48,240 nucleotides of DNA from Candidatus Poribacteria bacterium (GCA_022821495.1 JAJEDN010000064.1:1-48240); one strand, 5' to 3'. Positions 33,474 through 42,198 are shown, counted from the stretch's first letter. The notes: generated from the sequence alone by a model not told the origin. Made by a program: numbers and translations.

Positions 33474-35462
33474 ATGCAATTCAATTTTCTCAGACGTAGC
33501 AGACGAAAGTTGCTGCTGCACATCATACGAAAGATCGTTTTGGCTGGCGTGATTTTGGCAGTCGTATCTGTTAGTGCAAATGCTTCGAGCATCGCGCACC
33601 GTGATATTTTTGTCGGTGCAAGTGCCCGTGCAGTCGGTATGGGGAGCGCTTTTACGGCAGGTCCCTCCGCGAACAACGGTTTTCTCTGGAATCCATCGTC
33701 ATTAGGATTTATGGATGGCGTGGAAGTGAACATGGGTGGGATGCCTTTCCCGGGGAGTGCCTCGAGCAGCGAACAGGCGTTCTCTGTCGCCGCGAACCCT
33801 AACACCTTCGGCTTAACGAACAGAAATCTGGGGAACCTCTCTTTCGCGACGTGGCTTGACGGATGGAGCAATGATACGTCTGACTCCACTCAGATAGTGC
33901 TTTTGGGATATGGACTTGCATTCGGACCAAGCGCATCGGCAGGTGCAAACTTACGCTATTATCAGAATAACACACGGATTAGAACGAATTTTTTATGGAG
34001 CGTCGATTTAGGAATGCAGTTCGCGTACCCGTTAGAAAAATGGGGTGATTCGGTGACCGTCGGTATCAATTTTTCCGAATTGAGCAACGGTATCCGAGAG
34101 GACGGCGTACTTCTTGAGCGTCTACCTTTAGCCGCACGCTTCGGTACGACGTATGAATTAGGCGAACACACACTCTTCTCTGCTGACTTTGCTGTTCGTG
34201 GCGAGAACGATCTCAATTGGGGCGAACGGCTCCGATTTCATATCGGTGCAGAAAGTTGGCTCATCAATGGACACTTTGGGTTCCGCGCCGGTTATACGGC
34301 ACTACCAACCTCTGAAAATCTTCGGGGCGGCGAATTGACACGCGGGGTGAGTTTCCGAAATTCTACCGGACAACTTGATTATGCGTATGTGAGTGGTCGC
34401 GAATTAGAGCACGGTATCCATTGGATTTCCGCAACCTTACGCTGGGGTCGTGGTGCTGTAAACCCACCGCCCACAGATACACCTCCAGTGGTAGCTAAAA
34501 CCGAGGAACCGAAAACGGCACCGATTCTAATGCCAACAACTGTCACACCGGACGTTGCAAATCCTGAAGCAGTTACAGCAGAACTGCAGCTATCAACACC
34601 CGCGATTTCACCCAACAACGATGGTGTCGCTGATAACACCACAATTCGACTTAGCCTCCGAGAATACGACAATTCACGAGAGGACGTAAGTCGCGTTATA
34701 AAGTGGCAGTTAAATGTCCGTGATGAATATACCGAAAGTATCTGGAAACAGTCTGGGACGGGTGTCCCCGTAGACGGTGTTGTTTGGGATGGTATCGCGA
34801 ATACGGGCAGTCTGGTTCCGGATGGACACTACGATGTGCAACTGCATATCCTCGACGCGCAAGGGGAACCACATTTAAAAGATAGCGAGAGACTCACAGT
34901 TGACCTGATCCCAACGACACTGGAACTCTTCGGGAATACGCCGACGACGGTTGGTGTGAAGACATTAGACATAAGCCCGATAGCCCATTGGAAACTTGAA
35001 CTTTTCGATGCTGCGGATACACTCATTGAGCAAGTAGAAGGGAACGGTTCACCACCAGCCGAGATCGCTTTAAGTAAGATTCAAACGGAGCCAACTGCTA
35101 CTTATACTTGTAAGTTGTACGTCCAAGACATCGCTGGCAATCAGAGCACACAACAAGCGCAGCTGCAACTCGGTATTGATAACCAGCCGATAGTAGCACC
35201 GACAGCAGCGGTAACACCGACAGCCAGACTGACACTGATGGTTGGCTCTTTTGCGGAATCTCGCAATGCCGAAATGATGGCTGAGAATTTGCAGTGGATG
35301 TATCCAGATGAGAAGGTGCAAATATACACAGCTGTCGTTGAGGGGAGAACGATGCATCGGGTAACGATTGGGGCGTTCAATAAACGTGCTGAGGCAGCGG
35401 ATCTCAAGCAGCATATTCAGGAGACGCAAGGCGTTGAACCGGTGTTGATTACGGTTCAATAG
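33474..35462 (+). CDS. PorV/PorQ-like outer-membrane protein with SPOR domain
   Basis: 662 aa from ATG 33474 (GGGGTG site; a GTG at 33465 in frame is the alternative). Signal peptide is residues about 1-38. Residues about 40-325 form a PorV/PorQ (UPF0164)-type barrel opening ASARAVGMGSAFTAGPSANNGFLWNPSSLGF and ending GIHWISATLRWGRG. A Pro/Thr linker follows, then a FlgD-like Ig domain (about 365-480: STPAISPNNDGVADNTTIRL, VPDGHYDVQLHILDAQGEPH), a second strand-rich domain, and a C-terminal SPOR domain (about 580-660: LTLMVGSFAESRNAEMMAEN, HRVTIGAFNKRAEAADLKQH). SPOR domains bind peptidoglycan glycan strands, so the barrel may be tethered to the wall. Confidence 0.78.
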   Translation: MQFNFLRRSRRKLLLHIIRKIVLAGVILAVVSVSANASSIAHRDIFVGASARAVGMGSAFTAGPSANNGFLWNPSSLGFMDGVEVNMGGMPFPGSASSSEQAFSVAANPNTFGLTNRNLGNLSFATWLDGWSNDTSDSTQIVLLGYGLAFGPSASAGANLRYYQNNTRIRTNFLWSVDLGMQFAYPLEKWGDSVTVGINFSELSNGIREDGVLLERLPLAARFGTTYELGEHTLFSADFAVRGENDLNWGERLRFHIGAESWLINGHFGFRAGYTALPTSENLRGGELTRGVSFRNSTGQLDYAYVSGRELEHGIHWISATLRWGRGAVNPPPTDTPPVVAKTEEPKTAPILMPTTVTPDVANPEAVTAELQLSTPAISPNNDGVADNTTIRLSLREYDNSREDVSRVIKWQLNVRDEYTESIWKQSGTGVPVDGVVWDGIANTGSLVPDGHYDVQLHILDAQGEPHLKDSERLTVDLIPTTLELFGNTPTTVGVKTLDISPIAHWKLELFDAADTLIEQVEGNGSPPAEIALSKIQTEPTATYTCKLYVQDIAGNQSTQQAQLQLGIDNQPIVAPTAAVTPTARLTLMVGSFAESRNAEMMAENLQWMYPDEKVQIYTAVVEGRTMHRVTIGAFNKRAEAADLKQHIQETQGVEPVLITVQ

Positions 35463-35479
35463 GGGTTGCGAATGTTACG

Positions 35480-36319
35480 CTATACCGAATAGAATTCCGA
35501 AGCGTTTTCGTAGAAAAGTCTCTCTCTCTCAGTATCCGACGCATCTTCGACAGCCCATAGGAGTGCGTCTACCCATTCCTGATATGTTGCTGCTAAGGTG
35601 CACACGGGCCAATCACTCCCGAACAAGAGTCGCTCGTAGCCGAATGCTTCTATCAGATGTCGGATATAGGGTTTGAGTTCCTCGCGCGTCCAATTCTCGC
35701 TTGCGGTCGTCACGATCCCGGATACTTTGCAGTGGACGTTCTCAAAAGCTGCGAGTTCACGGATATGCGATGCCCACGGCTCAAATTGCCCACCTTTTAT
35801 GTCCGGTCCGCCGCAGTGATTAAGCGCATGTCTCACATCTGGCGTTGCTTTGACTAACTCGATTGCTGCTGGCAGCTGCGTGCTGTTCGCACAAAGTTCA
35901 AACGAGAGATCAAATTTTGGCAGCAATTTCACGCCGTTAATCAGTTCAGGGGTAGCATAGAACTGCGGATCGGGATGGTGCCACGCCATCCGACGCACAC
36001 CTATGACCAGCCCGAATCCACCAAGCTGCTCAAGGATAGCCTCGGCGTTGGGTTTTTCCAGGGGTACCGCTGCTGCGATCGCACCTATCATGCCATCTGT
36101 TTCAGCGATCTGTGTTAACCACTCGACTTCCTTGACAACATCCGCTTCAGCGGGATCTCCTTCAACGTGGACAGATTTGATGACGTTAAGGTCTCCAATT
36201 GCTTCACGGTAGTCTTCCGATGTATACCGTTTTCCTAACAAATCAAAACCTTCGAGCCAAGGGTATTCCAAGTTTTCAGTATCCCAGAGGTGTTGGTGGG
36301 TATCAATTATTTTGAGCAT
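35480..36319 (-). CDS. Amidohydrolase family protein (COG3618)
   Basis: 279 aa TIM-barrel metal hydrolase of the amidohydrolase-2 family. Metal ligands H8 and H10 are in IDTHQHLW; further ligands are in LNHCGGPDI and LLFGSDWPVC (Asp). SVHVEGDPAEADVVKEVEWL and IGVRRMAWHHPDPQFY match the L-fucono-1,5-lactonase and 2-pyrone-4,6-dicarboxylate lactonase type. A sugar lactonase role is plausible but not specific. The gene stands alone and converges with the PorV-like gene, 17 bases apart. Confidence 0.85.
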   Translation of the reverse strand: MLKIIDTHQHLWDTENLEYPWLEGFDLLGKRYTSEDYREAIGDLNVIKSVHVEGDPAEADVVKEVEWLTQIAETDGMIGAIAAAVPLEKPNAEAILEQLGGFGLVIGVRRMAWHHPDPQFYATPELINGVKLLPKFDLSFELCANSTQLPAAIELVKATPDVRHALNHCGGPDIKGGQFEPWASHIRELAAFENVHCKVSGIVTTASENWTREELKPYIRHLIEAFGYERLLFGSDWPVCTLAATYQEWVDALLWAVEDASDTERERLFYENASEFYSV

Positions 36320-36405
36320 TTATATTTCCTTATTTTTCTGGGTTAGGCACATTCTTACCGCAGAGTATAGCACGATATAGGAATAGCGTCAAATTCAGGA
36401 CGATA

Positions 36406-36432
36406 GCATCGCGACCAGAGGTCGCTCCTACA
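36406..36432. repeat. Degenerate palindromic repeat
   Basis: Core hairpin GCGACC-AGA-GGTCGC (36411-36425) with an outer TCCTAC tail. It is a diverged relative of the GTAGGGGC palindromes in murJ (22658) and before the aapP gene (46283). It lies upstream of the yugP-like promoter. Confidence 0.5.
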
Positions 36433-36450
36433 GCGAAAAGTTAAAATGAT

Positions 36451-36479
36451 TTGAATTTGACAGAAATATCTCGTATAAT
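36451..36479 (+). promoter_or_regulatory. Promoter of the YugP-like gene
   Basis: -35 TTGAAT (36451-36456), 17-base spacer, -10 TATAAT (36474-36479), 61 bases before the start codon. Confidence 0.6.
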
Positions 36480-36539
36480 TTCCTTAACCCAATAAATATT
36501 TAAGAAGCAGAATAAAAACAGAATTTGGAGGTGTTTATC

Positions 36540-37241
36540 ATGCTTTGGGGTTTATTTGATCCGCTCTATTTTATAATCATTGCACCGGGTCTTGCCTTGT
36601 CTTTATACGCGACATGGCGGACAAAATCGACATTCTCAAAATATTCAAGAGTCGGATCGCGTAGCAGACTGACAGGGGCACAAGCCGCCGACCTGATGCT
36701 AAGACGACAGGGTGTTAGCGGGGTGCGCATTGAACGCTCTGATGGCTGGCTCAGCGATCACTATGATCCGAGTAAGAAGGCATTGCGATTGTCTGAGGAC
36801 GTCTATTCCAGCCAATCGCTCTCCGCAATAGGCGTCGCTTGCCATGAGGCAGGCCACGCAATTCAGGATGCACACAATTATGGTATGCTAAGTCTGCGTA
36901 CTGCGCTTGTTCCTGCGACGAATTTCAGTTCAACTTTTGCGTATATTTTGCTGATAGGAGGATTTCTGCTCCAGTTCTCAGGCTTGATATTTCTGGGCGT
37001 ATGCCTATTTTCAGTAGGTGTCGTTTTTTCGCTGATAACGCTTCCTGTTGAATGGGATGCCAGCAGACGTGCGAAAGTCGCAATGGACGCAGCGGGGATG
37101 CTCTCACCGGAAGAAAATCGACACGCAAGTAAGGTCCTAAACGCTGCATTTTTGACGTATCTCGCAGCGGCGTTGACGAGTCTTCTCACATTGGCATATT
37201 ATCTGATACGGTTAGGTGTATTCGGTGGCGGTGATGAATAA
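36540..37241 (+). CDS. Membrane zinc metallopeptidase, YugP type
   Basis: 233 aa from ATG 36540 with TTGGAGG just upstream. The zinc motif HEAGH is at residues 102-106 (GVACHEAGHAIQDAHNYGML). TM segments are at about 8-24, 122-142 (FSSTFAYILLIGGFLLQFSG), 147-168 and near 210-230. N-terminal YATWRTKSTFSKYSRVGSRSRLTGAQAA and C-terminal LPVEWDASRRAKVAMDAAGM are characteristic of this family (PF04298). Inner-membrane protease, substrate unknown. The last codons and stop lie inside a 30-base direct repeat copied 67 bases downstream. Confidence 0.9.
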   Translation: MLWGLFDPLYFIIIAPGLALSLYATWRTKSTFSKYSRVGSRSRLTGAQAADLMLRRQGVSGVRIERSDGWLSDHYDPSKKALRLSEDVYSSQSLSAIGVACHEAGHAIQDAHNYGMLSLRTALVPATNFSSTFAYILLIGGFLLQFSGLIFLGVCLFSVGVVFSLITLPVEWDASRRAKVAMDAAGMLSPEENRHASKVLNAAFLTYLAAALTSLLTLAYYLIRLGVFGGGDE

Positions 37242-37326
37242 GCAGGAAACCCCCCTAACAGGTATCATCGTTCCTCAACTGTATCGGCTGTGCCAAGGTG
37301 ATGAATAAGCAGGAAACCCCCCTAAC
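37230..37326 (+). repeat. 30-base direct repeat at the yugP-like 3' end
   Basis: Exact copies at 37230-37259 and 37297-37326 contain the gene's terminal codons, the stop and a C-tract. The second copy is not attached to any gene, so a local duplication at the 3' end is likely. Confidence 0.85.
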
Positions 37327-37343
37327 CCCCCTTATCAGGGGGG
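37326..37343. terminator. G/C-tract hairpin between convergent genes
   Basis: CCCCCCT (37326-37332) pairs with AGGGGGG (37337-37343), loop TATC, between the YugP-like gene (+) and the VOC gene (-). No T-tract follows, so it may act as a 3' boundary element and not as a classic terminator. A related weaker pattern (CTCCTTATCAGGGAGG) follows at 37360-37373. Confidence 0.4.
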
Positions 37344-37366
37344 AATTTGGGGAGCTGGCTCCTTAT

Positions 37367-37410
37367 CAGGGAGGCGTAAAGGTTCAACCAGGGAGGCGTA
37401 AAGGTTCAAC
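37367..37410 (+). repeat. 22-base tandem repeat, two copies
   Basis: Exact tandem copies, 37367-37388 and 37389-37410, each beginning CAGGGAGGCG. The second copy extends into the stop codon of the VOC gene (37406-37408), so the duplication reaches the edge of that gene. Confidence 0.85.
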
Positions 37411-37834
37411 TTTTGTTTTCGATATCTACACCGGGCCACTGATCGTCTTGTTCGGTAATATCGACGACGATACCGTCGGGGTCTTCCACTTTGAAAGCGA
37501 CTGAAGGCAGTTCGTCAGAATTCGGGTCGTAAGGTCTACTGCCGTCTAACCCTTCCCAAGTGATCTCAAAACCGAGGTCTTCACACCGTTGCGCGGCTTC
37601 TCGTAAATTTGGGACCCGGACACCGATATGGAGATAGTCTAACATTCCGCCGACGTGTTCCGGACGTTCGGGACCGCGGTGCTGAAATACACGGAAGTTG
37701 TGATAACCATCGGTAAGGTCGTAGCAACCGTTCATCGTTGAGAAGACGCGTAATCCGAGCGCGTCGCGCCAGAAACGGATACTTTTCTCCAGATCGGTCG
37801 TGCGGACACCGATGTGTACGAGTGTTGTTGACAT
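37406..37834 (-). CDS. VOC family (glyoxalase-like) protein
   Basis: 142 aa from ATG 37834 (MSTTLVHIGVRTTDLEKSIR). It has the two beta-alpha-beta-beta-beta modules of the VOC fold: HIGVRTTDLEKSIRFWRDAL and GMLDYLHIGVRVPNLREAAQ. Candidate metal ligands are H7 of the first module, the His in DYLHIGVRV, and E in the closing FKVEDPDGIVVDITEQ. Possible roles are glyoxalase or dioxygenase-type chemistry; the substrate is unknown. It runs in the same direction as the PhyH gene 45 bases upstream and may be co-transcribed. Confidence 0.85.
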   Translation of the reverse strand: MSTTLVHIGVRTTDLEKSIRFWRDALGLRVFSTMNGCYDLTDGYHNFRVFQHRGPERPEHVGGMLDYLHIGVRVPNLREAAQRCEDLGFEITWEGLDGSRPYDPNSDELPSVAFKVEDPDGIVVDITEQDDQWPGVDIENKS

Positions 37835-37879
37835 AAGAGATTTCCTTTTGTTACGGCACAAAGAGCGTGCCTATTTCTT

Positions 37880-38671
37880 TTAAATCCAGACGGTTGGCTC
37901 GCGGCTTTCTGCGCGGTGCTCGTAGAGTACTTTGACATCATCGGGTAACCTATCAAACGTTTCACCCGGAATTGTGGCAGTATTGACACCGAAGAGTTCC
38001 AAGTTCAGCCACCACGGTGCGTATCTGACAACGACTGCAGTCCGTTTACCGGCACTCGGGTTTTCTGCGTTGGAGTGCCAAATCCGGCTGTCCATGATCA
38101 GGACACTGCCAGCACTTCCGATGGCTTGCATTTCACCGTCAAGTGGGTTCCGATCACCGATACCGTCCTCTTTGCCTCTGGGGTTGCGAACGTCTACATG
38201 TGTCTTAGGCACAATCCAAGTGCCTCCGTTTTCGGTGGTAAACTCAGAGAGCATCCAGAGGGTGGTAATGCCGATAACAGCACTCGGGAATGGTTGTGTG
38301 ATGTGCCATTTTTGGTTCAGATCGTAGGGAAAATCGGAGTGGTATGCACGCACTAATTCATAATGCGGGGGGCGAATCTTATACTCAGTTTGCGAGATAC
38401 GCACCTGGGGTCCTAACACTTGACGGATAGTAGCAAGGAGCCGATCGTTCGCGAGGTGTGCGGCAAATTTTGGCATGAAACTGATAACATTACGTTCCCA
38501 TCTGCCGTGCGCTTTGCTGAATTCATTATAGTCTGCTTCTGAGGTTTCGACCTCCTCACGGACCTCGGCAACGACATCCGCGGGAACAACGTCTTCCAAG
38601 ACGCACCAGCCTTCTTCTCGCAACTGCGTAACATAAGGTTCGACGGTTTCTAATAAATTATCGGTTTCCAT
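37880..38671 (-). CDS. Phytanoyl-CoA dioxygenase family protein
   Basis: 263 aa from ATG 38671, chosen for the AAGGAGG site just upstream (38678-38684). Fe(II)/2-oxoglutarate oxygenase: the HxD of the metal triad is in RAYHSDFPYDLNQKWH, the distal His in MDSRIWHSNAENPSAGKRTA with the 2-oxoglutarate-binding Arg after it, and REEGWCVLEDVVPADVVAEV is the usual N-terminal segment. It hydroxylates an unknown substrate. The SCP2-like gene ends just upstream on the same strand, and its last codons contain this gene's ribosome site, implying coupling. Confidence 0.9.
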   Translation of the reverse strand: METDNLLETVEPYVTQLREEGWCVLEDVVPADVVAEVREEVETSEADYNEFSKAHGRWERNVISFMPKFAAHLANDRLLATIRQVLGPQVRISQTEYKIRPPHYELVRAYHSDFPYDLNQKWHITQPFPSAVIGITTLWMLSEFTTENGGTWIVPKTHVDVRNPRGKEDGIGDRNPLDGEMQAIGSAGSVLIMDSRIWHSNAENPSAGKRTAVVVRYAPWWLNLELFGVNTATIPGETFDRLPDDVKVLYEHRAESREPTVWI

Positions 38672-38688
38672 TGAAGCCTCCTTGTCTG

Positions 38689-39087
38689 TCATGAATCGCA
38701 ATCAGTTTCTCGTTCGCGGTTATAGCGAACAGCAGTTTTAATCAGCGGTGCAAGACGCATCACCTTGCCGAGGGAGCCGTTGATGCCAATCTCGCGTGTT
38801 GTAATGGCACCCATAACGTTGAGTTCGCCTGTCCAAAATCTGTAGGCGACATCGCCCGTCATAGTGAGTTCAACATCTGGATGCGTGTCATCGCATACAC
38901 CGCGGACAATACTATATTTGCCGTTTGCTGCAGTCAGTGTCATTGTACAATCCGGCGAAGTATAGTTAAATTGGACGCTCAGCGTCAAGGATTTTAAAAC
39001 CGCTTGTGCTTCTGGTAACGTCGCAATTTCTGCAAACAGTTCACTGATGTAATTATAGAGTTGTTCAGACGTTTCAAATATAACCAT
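38689..39087 (-). CDS. SCP2 sterol-binding domain protein
   Basis: 132 aa. It matches the SCP2/lipid-carrier fold: an N-terminal helix (SEQLYNYISELFAEIATLPE), then LSVQFNYTSPDCTMTLTAAN, DVELTMTGDVAYRFWTGELNVMGAITTREIGINGSLGKVMRLAPLI. The segment TGELNVMGAITTREIGINGSL is typical. Such proteins bind lipids or acyl chains; pairing with the PhyH oxygenase suggests a lipid-like substrate passed to that enzyme (inference). First gene of a minus-strand unit SCP2, PhyH, VOC. Confidence 0.82.
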   Translation of the reverse strand: MVIFETSEQLYNYISELFAEIATLPEAQAVLKSLTLSVQFNYTSPDCTMTLTAANGKYSIVRGVCDDTHPDVELTMTGDVAYRFWTGELNVMGAITTREIGINGSLGKVMRLAPLIKTAVRYNRERETDCDS

Positions 39088-39141
39088 AATTTGCGATATA
39101 GCATATCCTATAATAGATTCGAGGTCAAATAAAAAATATAA

Positions 39142-39723
39142 ATGAATTCATTGAAAAAAATCCTTAAAGGAGTCTCAGCAGATCCGACTGCCGATGTTCA
39201 ATCTTATGAAAGTATATTAGATTGCCTTGAGGCAGGGGCTATCTCTTGTGAGTCGCTAATGGGGTGTATAAACATAGTGGCTGCAGATCCGAACAACATT
39301 TCGTACGTCTTCTTTACCGAACATTTTCCATTCGATAACGCCGAACACCTCCATAGACAGTACCCTGTACTGACGCATGCACAGGAGCTACTCGCCCGTT
39401 ATTTTGATGGCGAACCGCTTGAAACCTCGGACATTCCGATCCAAATAGATATGGGAACCCCCTTTCAAAAGAAAGTCTGGAACATCATCCAGCAGATTCC
39501 GTATGGAGAGGTGCAGAGTTATCAATGGATTGCGGATCAGATAGGAAAACCGAAGGCTGTTCGCGCGGTTGGCAATGCTGTTGGCACGAACCCTGTCTCT
39601 ATTTTCATACCGTGCCATCGGGTCATTAGAAGTAATGGTGCCCTTGGTGGATACGGCGGTGGGTTGGAACGGAAACGACAATTGTTAGCACTTGAGGGGC
39701 ACGATACCAAAAAATTCAAGTAA
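39142..39723 (+). CDS. ogt: Methylated-DNA--protein-cysteine methyltransferase
   Basis: 193 aa. The C-terminal DNA-binding domain is intact: GTPFQKKVWNIIQQIPYGEV, SYQWIADQIGKPKAVRAVGNAVGTNP, and the active-site IPCHRVIRSNGALGGYGGG with acceptor C158. The N-terminal domain (1-100) is more diverged, as usual. It transfers O6-alkyl groups from guanine to its own cysteine (suicide repair). Ogt and Ada-C cannot be told apart firmly; no AraC domain is present. The start ATG lacks a strong ribosome site. It is divergent from the SCP2 gene; a TATAAT at 39109-39114 may be its -10. Confidence 0.9.
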   Translation: MNSLKKILKGVSADPTADVQSYESILDCLEAGAISCESLMGCINIVAADPNNISYVFFTEHFPFDNAEHLHRQYPVLTHAQELLARYFDGEPLETSDIPIQIDMGTPFQKKVWNIIQQIPYGEVQSYQWIADQIGKPKAVRAVGNAVGTNPVSIFIPCHRVIRSNGALGGYGGGLERKRQLLALEGHDTKKFK

Positions 39724-39774
39724 GTTGCGGGTAGGCACAAGCATCAAGAGTAGGTTTTTAGGAGTTTTAGTTTA

Positions 39775-40980
39775 ATGACTTTTGAAAAAAAATTAGGAAA
39801 ATCCACCCAAGCCATCCATGCCGGTGAAAGAGCGACACCCACTACCGAAAAAAGTGGGATACCGCTTCTACCACCTATCTATCAGAACAGTACGTTCCGT
39901 TTTACTACAGCCGCGGAATGCGCGGAAGCATTCCGAGACGAAGAGAGCGGTTATGTCTATACGCGTTGGGGCAACCCGACACAAGAGGTATTAGAAACGA
40001 AACTTGCCGTGCTTGAGGCAGGCGAAGCGGCACTTGCAACGGCATCGGGAATGGGAGCAGTGAGTACCGCACTGCTTACGGCTTTAGCTGACGGCGGACA
40101 TGTCGTCGCTATGGAAAACCTCTATTCCGCGACGTTCCAAATCCTCAATGAAGACCTTCTACGCTTCGGCATCGAGACGACATTCGTTGATGCCACGGAC
40201 ACTTCACAAATCGAACGTGCCATTAGAGCCGATACGAAAGTCCTCTATCTTGAAAGCCCAACGAACCCGCTCCTTAAACTGATGGATTTGCGAGCATCCG
40301 CCGAGATTGCGAAAACACACGGGGTGACCTCAATTATCGATAATACGTTCGCGACACCGTGCGGACAGCAACCGATTGCTCTCGGTATCGATGTCGTTGT
40401 CCATAGTATGACGAAATATTTGAGTGGTACAGGGGCAGTGATTGCTGGCGCGATTATAGGACAAAAGGAATTTATTACGCGCGCGAAAGAAGGGGCACTG
40501 CGCAACTTCGGGGCAGTTATTAGCCCGTTTAATGCGTGGCTAACATTACAGGGAATCACGACGCTACCGCTGCGATTTGCGCGACATTGCGAAAATGCGG
40601 TGCAAGTGGCGACGTTTCTTGAAGCACATCCGGCGGTGACGTGGGTACGTTATCCGGGTTTGCCGAGCCACCCACAATACGAACTCGCCAAACACCAAAT
40701 GGATGCTTTCGGTGGCATGATAACGCTGGAGCTGAAAGGTGGACACCGTGCGGGTGAACACCTTGTCGATCGGCTCCAACGCTGCGCGCTTGCGGTCAGT
40801 TTAGGAGACGTACGGACCCTCATCTGCCATCCGGCATCAACAACGCACTCACACGTTCCGGCAGAGATCCGTCAGCAGATTGGCATCACAGACGGTTTGG
40901 TCAGAATCTCCGTTGGCTTGGAGGACGTTGAAGATATTCTCGCCGACCTTGGACAGGCTTTAGAGTCCAGCACTCCGTAG
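39775..40980 (+). CDS. Cys/Met metabolism PLP-dependent enzyme
   Basis: 401 aa, full length for the trans-sulfuration family. TQAIHAGERATPTTEKSGIP, LLPPIYQNSTFRF; Y61 and R64 in GYVYTRWGNPT (cofactor contacts across the dimer); the ASGMGAVSTALL loop; Asp in SIIDNTFATP; Schiff-base K214 in HSMTKYLSGTG; C-terminal SLGDVRTLICHPASTTHSHV. It could be cystathionine gamma-synthase, O-acetylhomoserine sulfhydrylase or gamma-lyase. The usual methionine gamma-lyase Cys (YGCTF) is YSATF, which argues against that enzyme. The 3' end overlaps the convergent TPR gene by 21 bases. Confidence 0.88.
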   Translation: MTFEKKLGKSTQAIHAGERATPTTEKSGIPLLPPIYQNSTFRFTTAAECAEAFRDEESGYVYTRWGNPTQEVLETKLAVLEAGEAALATASGMGAVSTALLTALADGGHVVAMENLYSATFQILNEDLLRFGIETTFVDATDTSQIERAIRADTKVLYLESPTNPLLKLMDLRASAEIAKTHGVTSIIDNTFATPCGQQPIALGIDVVVHSMTKYLSGTGAVIAGAIIGQKEFITRAKEGALRNFGAVISPFNAWLTLQGITTLPLRFARHCENAVQVATFLEAHPAVTWVRYPGLPSHPQYELAKHQMDAFGGMITLELKGGHRAGEHLVDRLQRCALAVSLGDVRTLICHPASTTHSHVPAEIRQQIGITDGLVRISVGLEDVEDILADLGQALESSTP

Positions 40981-42198
40981 CGTCTGTATATAATTTTCGT
41001 TGATATTATTTGACTGGTGCGTCGCCTCTCGATGCGGTTCTGGAAAATCGGTAAGCAGTTTCTGATACGCCGCTACTGCCAAATCCATTTCACTATTGTC
41101 CTCATAAATTTTTCCGACCGAATATTGTGCCATCCGTCGAGTATCATAATCGTAGGTAGCATTATCCGCTACTTTTTGAAATGCATCAACGGCAGTTGTT
41201 ATATCCTTGTTCGCAAGGGCAATTTGTGCGATGTAGACCTGTGCGTTGGCGGCATTTTCGTTGCGCGGGAACAGTTCAATTCCCTTCTCAAGTTCGGCGA
41301 TGGCTTCGTCATACTTCTCAAGCCTTTCATAAGCCCATCCCATATAGAAGTATGCATCCTGTCCGGCTTTGGTGCCAGGATAGAGGTCAATTACCTTTTG
41401 ATACCCGTCAATCGCCTCCTGATACTTCCCTTCAGCGAGATATGCCTGAGGGATACCGAAAAGTGCGAGCGGTGCGAGGTCTGGATCCCCCGAATCGACG
41501 ACGTTTGTGAACTCGACGCGTGCGTTCTCATATTCCTGCCGCTTGAGATAAATTTCGCCTGTAACGTATAAAATCTGATAGAGTATCGGGCTATCGCTGA
41601 AGGGTTCTCGAAGCGTGTCAAACTGCACGAGTGCGTTGTTTAATTCACCTTTCCCATAGTAGCACATCGCCGTATTAAACTGCGCTTGGTCTGACAACTC
41701 ACTACCCGGGTATATTGTTATTAATTGGTTGTAAAGTGCGATTGCGCGGTCGTAGTACGCGTCAAGAGATTCAAGCGTGCCGGTCTTCTTTAGATCCTCA
41801 GCAATCTTATAAGAAGCGAAAGCGATGGCGTACATTGAATCGTCCGCCCACTCACTATCAGGATAATTATTAATGAGTCGGCGGAAGAGTGCGAACGCCT
41901 CTTCATCGGTGCGTGGCAGACGTGAGGCGAGCTGATAGATTGCATCATCTGCCCACATACTATCAGGATAGTTCTCAAAAACCTCACGGTATGCAGCCCG
42001 TACTTCGCGTAACCGGCTTTTGTCAGGGCTATCAAGTTCTACCGGTGGCTCATCAATTTGCTTTACTGCTGTCCAGGCTTTGTCTGCGTTGTCGTAGTAG
42101 TGCTCGTAACTGGTGTTGTTTCCGGTGACACGCCCCAGCCAAAACCCACCTACAAGCGCGATCAGAACGCAGATCTCTGCGATTATGAACTTCTTCAT
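40960..42198 (-). CDS. TPR-repeat envelope protein
   Basis: 412 aa from ATG 42198 with AAGGAG at 42206-42211. A signal anchor is at about 2-22 (FIIAEICVLIALVGGFWLGRV); the rest is extracytoplasmic. There are about eight TPR units, for example FENYPDSMWADDAIYQLA, INNYPDSEWADDSMYAIAFA, PLALFGIPQAYLAEGKYQEAIDGYQKVIDLYPG, AYFYMGWAYERLEKYDEAIAELEKGIELFP and the final AVAAYQKLLTDFPEP. The YPxSxxAxxA spacing is like YbgF/BamD-type envelope TPR proteins. Probably a scaffold for an envelope complex; the partner is unknown. Confidence 0.8.
   Translation of the reverse strand: MKKFIIAEICVLIALVGGFWLGRVTGNNTSYEHYYDNADKAWTAVKQIDEPPVELDSPDKSRLREVRAAYREVFENYPDSMWADDAIYQLASRLPRTDEEAFALFRRLINNYPDSEWADDSMYAIAFASYKIAEDLKKTGTLESLDAYYDRAIALYNQLITIYPGSELSDQAQFNTAMCYYGKGELNNALVQFDTLREPFSDSPILYQILYVTGEIYLKRQEYENARVEFTNVVDSGDPDLAPLALFGIPQAYLAEGKYQEAIDGYQKVIDLYPGTKAGQDAYFYMGWAYERLEKYDEAIAELEKGIELFPRNENAANAQVYIAQIALANKDITTAVDAFQKVADNATYDYDTRRMAQYSVGKIYEDNSEMDLAVAAYQKLLTDFPEPHREATHQSNNINENYIQTLRSAGL

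Noticed and set aside
41017..41571. 184-codon open frame opposite the TPR gene
   Set aside because: Antisense to a gene with clear TPR repeats and its own ribosome site.
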